This document shows, one piece after another, positions 58,051 through 64,000 of a stretch of DNA of 64,000 nt. Location of the stretch: NCBI GenBank assembly GCA_018673915.1, contig JABHBK010000001.1, positions 1 to 64,000 of the forward strand, read 5' to 3'. The notes below the pieces were generated by a model, which was not told where the DNA came from, ran no database searches, and saw only the letters and a list, made by a program, of their open reading frames with translations. Each line of letters begins with the position of its first letter. Within the stretch, counting starts at the first letter, position 1. The DNA comes from Nitrospina sp. GTDB taxonomy: Bacteria > Nitrospinota > Nitrospinia > Nitrospinales > VA-1. The translations under genes and the position numbers were made by a program.

Positions 58051-58659
58051 ATGGACGAGGAATCAAAAGAATATAAACAGAAGGACTGGCAACGTCATTA
58101 CGATGAAAATGATATGGGCTGGGACCTGGGCCAGGTGGCTCCACCGTTTGTCAGGCTGTGGGAAGAAGGAATTCTGCCTCTGGGCAAAGTGCTGATTCCG
58201 GGATGTGGAAGAGGGCATGAAGTGCTGTTTCTTGCCGAAAATGGATTCGAGGTGACGGGAGTTGATTTTTCTGAAGGAGCTGTCACACATTTAAAAAATT
58301 CTTTGATGGAGCGAAATCTGAAAGGCCAAATTTTGTATCAGGATTTTTTCAGCTTAGATAACTCTCACGATGGTGTTTATGACCTTACCCTCGAACAAAC
58401 TTTTTTTTGCGCCATCTCTCCCTGGCAAAGGCAGGATTACGTTCAGAATGTTTCGCGACTTTTGAAGCCGGGTGGATTATTGGTAGGACTGTTTTATCAC
58501 ACCGATAAAGAAGGGGGACCTCCCTACAACACCACCCGTGAAGATATAGAAACGCATTTTTCCGAAAACTTTAAAATCCTTAAGCTTGAAAAAGAATCCC
58601 TGTCAGCGGAGCAAAGAAAAGATAAAGAATGGTTGGGTATTTTGAAGAAAAAAGATTAA
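58051..58659 (+). CDS. TPMT-family SAM-dependent methyltransferase
   Basis: The 202-residue protein matches the thiopurine S-methyltransferase fold as found in bacterial tellurite/thiol and harmless-to-ozone-type methyltransferases. Signatures are WQRHYDENDMGWDLGQVAPPF at the N-terminus (in two parts), motif I VLIPGCGRGHEVLFLAENGF, then VTGVDFSEGAV and LEQTFFCAISPWQRQDYV. It likely methylates a small sulfur, selenium, tellurium or halide acceptor. It is the third gene of the TraB operon and overlaps the facing SRAP gene by 4 bases. Confidence 0.82.
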   Translation: MDEESKEYKQKDWQRHYDENDMGWDLGQVAPPFVRLWEEGILPLGKVLIPGCGRGHEVLFLAENGFEVTGVDFSEGAVTHLKNSLMERNLKGQILYQDFFSLDNSHDGVYDLTLEQTFFCAISPWQRQDYVQNVSRLLKPGGLLVGLFYHTDKEGGPPYNTTREDIETHFSENFKILKLEKESLSAEQRKDKEWLGILKKKD

Positions 58660-59300
58660 AGGCTTTGTAAAATTTCCGGGTGATTATTTTTTGGTGAATT
58701 GACTTCTTTGGATACCGGGTGAAAGTCGAATTCTTCAGAAGGGAAGGGAGTTAAAAGAGACCGGACCGTATCCAGGCTGGAATCGTGGGCGAGCCAGGTG
58801 TCGTATTGCTCTGATCGTAATATAACTGGCATTCGTGCATGGATGGGAGTTAACTTTTCGTTGGCTTCGGTCGTCAAAATTGTATAGGTGTTCAGGTTCT
58901 CTCCTTTATCATTTCTCCAGGTAGACCAAAGTCCGGCAAAGGCGAAGAGGACTTGTTCTCTTAATTGTATATAGTGCGGCTGTTTTTCTTTTCCCTGCCA
59001 TTCCAGAAAACCATCTGCGGGAATCAGGCAACGTTGATTTTTAAATGAATTTTTAAAGCTGGGTTTCTCGTGCGCTGTTTCTGATCGTGTATTAATAAGT
59101 TTGAGTTTTTCATCCTTTGCCCATGTGGGTACCAGCCCCCATTTCATTCCAGTCAACTCTCTTTGTTTGTTGATGACAACGGGAGACACCATGCTGGGAG
59201 CAATGTTGTAGCTCGGACAATACTCAAAGCTGATATTTATGGGGCCGAAATGAGACTCGATGGTCTTTAATGGTTTGGTAAGTGTGTATCGTCCGCACAT
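58656..59300 (-). CDS. SOS response-associated peptidase (SRAP/YedK/HMCES family)
   Basis: SRAP proteins crosslink to abasic sites in single-stranded DNA and shield them. The 214-residue protein starts MCGRYTL; Cys2 is the crosslinking nucleophile. Conserved INTRSE (Asn), FLEWQG (catalytic Glu) and IHARMPVIL (His) are present. Length is typical. It is divergent from the M24 peptidase; a 10-bp palindrome lies in the spacer. Confidence 0.92.
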   Translation of the reverse strand: MCGRYTLTKPLKTIESHFGPINISFEYCPSYNIAPSMVSPVVINKQRELTGMKWGLVPTWAKDEKLKLINTRSETAHEKPSFKNSFKNQRCLIPADGFLEWQGKEKQPHYIQLREQVLFAFAGLWSTWRNDKGENLNTYTILTTEANEKLTPIHARMPVILRSEQYDTWLAHDSSLDTVRSLLTPFPSEEFDFHPVSKEVNSPKNNHPEILQSL

Positions 59301-59351
59301 AAAGCGAGAAGCCGTCCTTTAATAAACCAGAGTTGGGTCGTGTTTCCGTTT

Positions 59352-59361
59352 ATAGTACTAT
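59352..59361. promoter_or_regulatory. perfect palindrome upstream of the SRAP gene
   Basis: ATAGTACTAT is a perfect 10-bp palindrome about 50 bases upstream of the SRAP gene and 45 upstream of the M24 gene. It could be an operator, but no second copy was found near uvrB. Confidence 0.25.
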
Positions 59362-59405
59362 TAAAGTTTATAAATAAAAACGTGATTTAAAACTATATTG
59401 AATTT

Positions 59406-60815
59406 ATGACAACCTTGAAAAAAATTCATACAGGAATATTTAGAGATGGGGGAGCGGGAGCTTTCGCTAAACGGAGGTATCGCGGAAGGCGAAAGGAATT
59501 GATGATGCAAGAAGGCCGTATCATGGCGATTACCGGAGTGCCCTATGGCCCAGGAGGAAAGACGACATGGGCTTATGCCCATTGCCCCACCTACCAAGAA
59601 CCCGCCATGATGTATTTAACGGGAATTAATCAGAACAATGTCATCCTTTTGCTGGACCCGAATTCAAAAGTATCTGATGAAATTTTGTTTGTGGATAGTA
59701 GAGATCGGTTTATGGAGTTTTGGGAAGGAGTTCGTTTTGGTGTCGGGGACGAGCAAAGCTTGAAGGAAGTACGGTCGGTTACGGGAATTCAAGATGTTCG
59801 CGATATCCGGGAATTCAAGGATGTTCTGAAAGAGCGGTTATTCAAGCAAAAGAAAAAAGCATTGGGAACGTTATGGTTGGAAGGCACACGAAGGGGCAAG
59901 CCATGCGCTATCAAAACGGACCACAATTACGATTTCAAGAAGAAGCTTGAGGGCTGGTTGCGATCCTGGAAGGTCCCCGCCTTGAAAAATATCATGAAGA
60001 ACCATTTTGAATTGCGCCTGCCGCTGGATAAATATGATGTTGCCAACGCCAGCAAAGCTCAGGATATAACCGGGAATGGATTTAAAGTTTTACTGAAAAA
60101 TTTCAGGAAATTTAAAAATGAGTGCCAGGTGCAGGGGTTTCTGGAAGGTCAAATGCTCATGAACACGCCTTTTGGTCTTAGCTATCCTTCCATTGTGGCA
60201 TCAGGCGCCAACGGGACCATTCTCCATTACACTAAGAATGATGACGATTTTTCCCAAAACGAGATGATGTTGATCGACTTTGGAATTCGCTGGATGACCA
60301 TGCATGCAGATATTACTCGAACCTTTCCTACTTCCGGGCGGTTCAATCCCCTGCAGAAAATACTTTATGAAATTGTTCTGAAAGCCCAGCTTGCGGTACA
60401 GAAAAAAGCGAAGGCTGGAGTTACCGTTGATGAATTAAACACGGTATGTTGGGAAAAGGTCAATCAGGGCCTGGAACAAAACTTCAAGTCAATTGGAGGA
60501 AAATTCAAGCTGCAATATAAGGAAAGGCCGCACGGTGTGAGCCATTTAATGGGCGAGCAGGAACACGATGGAGATCCTTTCCGAAACTATGCCCCGCAAC
60601 CGATGAAGCCGGGCTGGATGATCAGCAACGAGCCGGGTCTGTATGGGGAGTTTCGCCTCAGTCTGAAAGGAAAAACCTATGATGAAAAGATCGGTATTCG
60701 CATCGAAGATAATCTCGTTATAACATCAAAGGGGTGCATGAATCTTTCCAGTAAGATTCCTAAAACGGTAAACCAGATCGAGAAATTAATGGCCCGGCGC
60801 AGGTCGCCAGCGTGA
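59406..60815 (+). CDS. M24 metallopeptidase, aminopeptidase P-like
   Basis: The 469-residue protein has an aminopeptidase P N-terminal domain (about 20-190, RRKELMMQEGRIMAI, YLTGINQNNVILLLDP) and a pita-bread M24 domain. All five dinuclear-metal ligands can be traced: Asp in LIDFGIR, Asp in HADITRTFP, His in GVSHLMGEQ, Glu in SNEPGLYGE and Glu in IRIEDNLV. It should cleave N-terminal residues before proline. The C-terminal MARRRSPA is encoded where a possible 3'-end element begins. RBS is weak. Confidence 0.88.
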   Translation: MTTLKKIHTGIFRDGGAGAFAKRRYRGRRKELMMQEGRIMAITGVPYGPGGKTTWAYAHCPTYQEPAMMYLTGINQNNVILLLDPNSKVSDEILFVDSRDRFMEFWEGVRFGVGDEQSLKEVRSVTGIQDVRDIREFKDVLKERLFKQKKKALGTLWLEGTRRGKPCAIKTDHNYDFKKKLEGWLRSWKVPALKNIMKNHFELRLPLDKYDVANASKAQDITGNGFKVLLKNFRKFKNECQVQGFLEGQMLMNTPFGLSYPSIVASGANGTILHYTKNDDDFSQNEMMLIDFGIRWMTMHADITRTFPTSGRFNPLQKILYEIVLKAQLAVQKKAKAGVTVDELNTVCWEKVNQGLEQNFKSIGGKFKLQYKERPHGVSHLMGEQEHDGDPFRNYAPQPMKPGWMISNEPGLYGEFRLSLKGKTYDEKIGIRIEDNLVITSKGCMNLSSKIPKTVNQIEKLMARRRSPA

Positions 60816-60878
60816 TACCCCATTCGGGGCATGAAGGCAAATGATAGACATAACTTGCTGGACTCAGGGGTCGATACC
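60797..60878 (+). repeat. possible 3'-end element copy H (after the M24 gene)
   Basis: CCCGGCGCAGGTCGCC overlaps the end of the gene and resembles the start of copy G. GGCAAATGATAGACATAACTTGCT recalls CAAATAGCAAAGACTACATTGCT of copy F over a shorter stretch. The match is weak. Confidence 0.3.
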
Positions 60879-60940
60879 CGTAGAGCTAGAAAATAAAATT
60901 GCGCTTCTTCTTTAGTCCATTTCCCTAAGGCGTGGTTTTG

Positions 60941-61405
60941 TTAAACTTCCTTTAATGCGGAGAGCACTTCTTCGATGTGAGTTTTTACTTTAACCTTAGG
61001 GAATATTTTTTGGATGGTGCCGGTTTTGTCAATAATGAAGGTCGTCCGAACAATCCCCATAAAGGTTTTCCCGTAGAGCTTTTTTTCTTGCCAGACCCCA
61101 TATTTTTGCACCACCTTTTTATCTATGTCGGCTAAGAGAGTGAAGGGGAGATCGTATTTTCCGATAAACTTCTGGTGTCTTTCGGTTGAGTCAATGCTTA
61201 CACCAAGGATGATGGTGTTTTTGAATTTTTTGTGATGGTCGCGGAAGTCGCAGGCTTGGGTAGTGCACCCAGGAGTCATGTCTTTGGGGTAAAAATAAAG
61301 CACGATGTTCTTTTTACCCTTAAAAGAACTAAGTTTAACTTTTTCCCCATCTTGATCAATAGCCGTAAAGTCCGGCGCTTTATTTCCTTCTTTCAATTCA
61401 GCCAT
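60941..61405 (-). CDS. bcp: thioredoxin-dependent peroxiredoxin, Bcp/PrxQ type
   Basis: The 154-residue peroxiredoxin reduces hydroperoxides with thioredoxin. The peroxidatic Cys47 is in DMTPGCTTQ and the resolving Cys52 in ACDFRD, the five-residue spacing of PrxQ. Conserved FYPKD and the catalytic Arg in VRTTFIID follow. It lies 6 bases after the secreted-protein gene and is probably transcribed with it from the promoter near 61950. Confidence 0.95.
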   Translation of the reverse strand: MAELKEGNKAPDFTAIDQDGEKVKLSSFKGKKNIVLYFYPKDMTPGCTTQACDFRDHHKKFKNTIILGVSIDSTERHQKFIGKYDLPFTLLADIDKKVVQKYGVWQEKKLYGKTFMGIVRTTFIIDKTGTIQKIFPKVKVKTHIEEVLSALKEV

Positions 61406-61411
61406 TGTCGT

Positions 61412-61867
61412 TTAGCTAGGTAGTTGGGCAAGTAATTCACCAATTTTTTTATTCAAACCGTTCAATTTTTCTAAAATTTTCTCTTTGGGTTGCCGGTCAG
61501 CATCCTTGTTGAATATTACCCTTGCATCCCCGATTAAATTTAAAATCAAGCTATGAAGTTTAGGTGTAGGGGTTTTCCCTTCTTCGCAAAGGTTTTCAAA
61601 AGAGACAATCAAGCGCTGAAGTTTGCCATCAATTTGCAGGCCCAAAATTGATTGGTCTTTCAGGTTGGAAGATTGTTCGAGGTATCCCCAAATCCCACCC
61701 TTACTTTGAATGACCTCTTGGCCTGATTGTAAGTCTTTCAAGCCTTCAATACAAATATCTGCGGAATAGGCTTTTGGAATTTGAACGAAAAACAATCCTG
61801 ATATAAGGAAAAATATAATAAAAGTAAATTTTTTTCCAGGCCTGGTTTTATATTGGGCTGTAATCAT
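61412..61867 (-). CDS. secreted protein of unknown function
   Basis: The 151-residue product has a signal peptide (hydrophobic 13-30, likely cleavage after KAYSA). The mature domain is about 115 residues, helical, with two Cys (CIEGLKDL and ENLCEEGK) that may form a disulfide. The C-terminus KEKILEKLNGLNKKIGELLAQL looks like a coiled coil. I do not recognise the family. It precedes bcp and has a good promoter upstream. Confidence 0.6.
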   Translation of the reverse strand: MITAQYKTRPGKKFTFIIFFLISGLFFVQIPKAYSADICIEGLKDLQSGQEVIQSKGGIWGYLEQSSNLKDQSILGLQIDGKLQRLIVSFENLCEEGKTPTPKLHSLILNLIGDARVIFNKDADRQPKEKILEKLNGLNKKIGELLAQLPS

Positions 61868-61939
61868 CTGCGAACTCCCAGTGGCTTAGGTTCATTCGGG
61901 TCCTTACGAGTAAAAAATATAAGTCTGATGTTTCGACGC

Positions 61940-61968
61940 ATTAGACAGGAACGAAAATTTAATGTCAA
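61940..61968 (-). promoter_or_regulatory. promoter of the secreted-protein/bcp pair
   Basis: On the reverse strand TTGACA (61963-61968, perfect) is 17 bases from TCTAAT (61940-61945). Transcription near 61933 gives a leader of about 66 bases to the gene at 61867. Confidence 0.55.
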
Positions 61969-62035
61969 ACCTAACTTTTTATTGCGTCAAAGGCGCAAAA
62001 TATTGGTTTTTTTGGGTTGGATCAACGCAATTAAA

Positions 62036-63658
62036 CTACTGAACTAAAGCTTGAAAAGATTCCAGGCCGCGCAATTTTTCAAAGACCGGATCAGAGACAA
62101 TTACTTTTTTCACGCCGGGATTCAGTCGTAAAATCATTTCAAGGTTTTTGATCCCATCTCCAAGATCCCCTTTCATAACATATGCTCTGGCCAACAATAA
62201 CCGGTGGGCGATGATATGCTCGTGGTTGGGGTGAATAATAAATAACCTTTCCAGGATAGATATTGTCCGGTTGTACTTTTCATTATTATAATTGGCAGTG
62301 GCAGTATTGAGGAGAGCGGTAAGGTTGGAGGGGTCCATCCTTAAAACCATTGAATAGATCCCTAGTGCTCGTTGATACATTCCGAAAGCGGCAAAAATCT
62401 CACCTTTCCTGTTCAAGGCCTCAATAGGATCGATGAACAAAGAATTCGGATTCAGGGGTTGCCTTTCTGTGGTCTCTACATCTTCAGGTAATTCAGCAAG
62501 GGATGCCTTGGCGATACCGTTTGGGTCCCCCAGTTTTTTGGCCTTTTCATACATTTCCCTGGCTTTATTCAAGTGTCCTCGAAGAACGGTAATGTCTCCC
62601 CACTCCTGATAACCTCGACTTTTGAGTTTTTCATCATCCTTTGCGGATTTAATAAATTGTTCCACAGATTTTTCCGCCCTATCCAATCGCAAGAACATGC
62701 TGTGAATCCCGACAAGAATTTCCTGAACTTTCAGATCATTGGGACTCAGGCGGGCGGCTGTTTCCCCCTCAATGATGGATAAACCGTATTGTTTGGATTG
62801 GTAAAGGGATTTGGATCGATTCAAATGATACTGTCCGGGAATAACTTTTAAGGGAAGTTCCTCGGTGGTATTTTTAAAAATATATTCTTTAAGCAGTTTC
62901 GCTGAATTTGCCTTGGGTTTATCCCGATGATTATCCAGGATTTGGTTGATGTAGGTCAACGCCTGTTCCTTGTTGTTTTTAGTGGCGTACAGGTAAGCGA
63001 GTTGATAAGCCGCTTCGATATTATTCTTATCGAGGGAAAACGCTTGCTTGAATGATTTTTCGGCCTCATCATTCTGGTTTAGATAATTTAAAACCATTCC
63101 ACGCTCATAAGGATATTTAGAGTTTTTGGGGTCTAGTCGGATGCTTTTCAGCAATTCCTTGTCCGCCTCTTTTGCTTTGCCTTTAGCCATCAAGGTCAAA
63201 GCAAATTCATAATGCGCCAGAGGATTATTTCTGTGCTGCTCAGCGGCGATGATGCAGGCTTTTTCCGAGGTCTGGCCGTTGCCAAGTTTTCTATGAATTT
63301 GGCAGAAGGCAAAATGGAGGGCAGGGTGTTGGCGTTCTTTTTTGAATCCAGTCAGCAGCGCTTCCAGAGCTTTTTTTGGTTCATCGTTTTCGTATAAAAC
63401 CATTGCTTTTAGAATTTCAGGAGTAGCTTCTCTAGGTTTGCTGGCAATTTTCTCACCTATAATTGCAAGAGCTTCGGCAAACTGTTTTTGTGCAACCAAA
63501 TCCCGAACCTTTTGGTAGTCAGGATCATTTTTTTCATCAGAGATAGAAAGATCCCAGTGGGCAATATCTGGTGAAGGGTAGGTCGCGATTGCGTGCCCGG
63601 ATAAAATTGTTGTCAGAAATAAAGCGGTTAAAATTATTACTTTTTTTGTAGAGTTCAT
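62036..63658 (-). CDS. periplasmic TPR-repeat protein
   Basis: I start at the ATG 63658 (MNSTKKVIIL), which begins a signal peptide ending near GHAIA; the longest frame adds 7 residues. The 540-residue protein is built of tetratricopeptide repeats: several 34-residue units with the W-LG-Y-A-F-A-P pattern can be seen from about residue 45 to the end (for example PEKSFKQAFSLDKNNIEAAY-like units and YQRALGIYSMVLRMDPSN). TPR proteins scaffold complexes; the partner is unknown. It follows a DUF1566 gene 4 bases upstream, probably in one operon. Confidence 0.78.
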   Translation of the reverse strand: MNSTKKVIILTALFLTTILSGHAIATYPSPDIAHWDLSISDEKNDPDYQKVRDLVAQKQFAEALAIIGEKIASKPREATPEILKAMVLYENDEPKKALEALLTGFKKERQHPALHFAFCQIHRKLGNGQTSEKACIIAAEQHRNNPLAHYEFALTLMAKGKAKEADKELLKSIRLDPKNSKYPYERGMVLNYLNQNDEAEKSFKQAFSLDKNNIEAAYQLAYLYATKNNKEQALTYINQILDNHRDKPKANSAKLLKEYIFKNTTEELPLKVIPGQYHLNRSKSLYQSKQYGLSIIEGETAARLSPNDLKVQEILVGIHSMFLRLDRAEKSVEQFIKSAKDDEKLKSRGYQEWGDITVLRGHLNKAREMYEKAKKLGDPNGIAKASLAELPEDVETTERQPLNPNSLFIDPIEALNRKGEIFAAFGMYQRALGIYSMVLRMDPSNLTALLNTATANYNNEKYNRTISILERLFIIHPNHEHIIAHRLLLARAYVMKGDLGDGIKNLEMILRLNPGVKKVIVSDPVFEKLRGLESFQALVQ

Positions 63659-63662
63659 TTTT

Positions 63663-64000
63663 TTAATTTTCTGCCTCAAGATGATGGCTGTTTGTATTGA
63701 TTCGTACGGCCCGGGTGGCTTTTCGAGATCGGGATTTTTTGTTGCTGTTGAATACGGAACTGGTATTAAAAACTACTCCAAACGCATTGTAGCGTCCATT
63801 TTCATCGCCGGACCATAGGGAGCCACTTCCGTTTTTTTCAAATATGGGGTCCATATGAATTTTCATTTCACTTCCCAACTGGGAACTGTTTGTTTTTTCC
63901 GACTCATATAGGGATTTCAATTCTTCGGTAGTAGGCAATTGCCAATCACTATACTGGGCAAACCTCTCATCGTTGAGTTGCCGGACGTAATCATGGATTT
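63663..64000 (-). CDS. DUF1566 (Lcl C-terminal) domain protein, 5' end outside the window
   Basis: The frame is open through the window edge and reads DYVRQLNDERFAQYSDW then QLPTTEELKSLYES. The WxLPTxxEL motif marks DUF1566/Lcl_C, found in secreted or cell-surface proteins. The visible part is 111 codons plus the stop, with further aromatic and Gly-rich sheets (SLWSGDENGRYNAFGVVF) and a basic tail. The real start lies beyond position 64000. It probably shares a transcript with the TPR gene. Confidence 0.7.
   Translation of the reverse strand, partial: IHDYVRQLNDERFAQYSDWQLPTTEELKSLYESEKTNSSQLGSEMKIHMDPIFEKNGSGSLWSGDENGRYNAFGVVFNTSSVFNSNKKSRSRKATRAVRINTNSHHLEAEN

Noticed and set aside
63680-63938. 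Complete small gene starting at 63938
   Set aside because: The codon there is TTG inside WQLPTTEEL; the frame continues open to the window edge, so it is the 3' part of a larger gene.

Overview
The window is a chromosomal segment of a free-living Gram-negative bacterium. It has lipoprotein signal peptides, MreBCD/PBP2, a PpiD-type periplasmic foldase, a 13-gene complex I operon and an NhaD-type sodium/proton antiporter. The antiporter hints at a marine or saline habitat. Gene order does not match the usual proteobacterial models. The mix (ThiD-ThiN fusion, archaeal-like GlmU homologue, DUF4159/VWA pair, complex I without an adjacent nuoN) suggests a deep-branching marine lineage such as Nitrospinota, but that placement is a guess. 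No rRNA, tRNA, CRISPR array, prophage or complete insertion sequence was seen.

Layout. 0-7 kb: an isolated AT-rich lipase-like lipoprotein with its own terminator, a PhnW-like aminotransferase, a DUF4159/VWA-amidotransferase-like pair, and a membrane-anchored protein with a phospholipase-D-like fold. 7.4-20.6 kb: nuoABCDEFGHIJKLM behind a near-perfect extended -10 sigma70 promoter. 20.7-30.7 kb: sfsA, a lipoprotein, a methyltransferase pair, a reverse-strand run argD-argF-mscS-like-tgt, comF and nhaD. 31-36.3 kb: isoprenoid and histidine genes (ispA-type, dxs, hisB, hisH) and an EamA transporter. 36.2-37.2 kb: a small mosaic of gene remnants and a lipoprotein, bounded by inverted copies of a repeat. 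37.1-40.8 kb (reverse): mtaB, SAM-hydrolase family, smpB, O-methyltransferase. 40.9-46.5 kb: fis-like, a GlmU N-terminal-domain protein, a GlmU-like two-domain protein, glmS, then thiDN. 46.5-53.7 kb: ppiD-like, mreBCD-mrdA, PilZ. 53.7-61.9 kb: uvrB, a TraB-family/2-hydroxyacid dehydrogenase/methyltransferase operon, an SRAP peptidase, an M24 peptidase, bcp. 62-64 kb: a TPR protein and a truncated DUF1566 gene at the edge.

The most unusual signal is a dispersed family of short elements placed exactly at the 3' ends of genes, often overlapping the stop codon. Copies follow the VWA gene, nuoD, nuoI, nuoM, hisH, the EamA gene and the O-methyltransferase gene, and possibly the M24 peptidase gene. 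Two copies share 24 of 24 bases. Several begin with a GC-rich hairpin whose stem sequence changes while pairing is kept. Two copies sit inside the nuo operon. A second point of interest is the pair of GlmU-like proteins: the short one keeps the nucleotidyltransferase signature, while the long one has lost the signature Arg and Lys and the usual acetyltransferase His.
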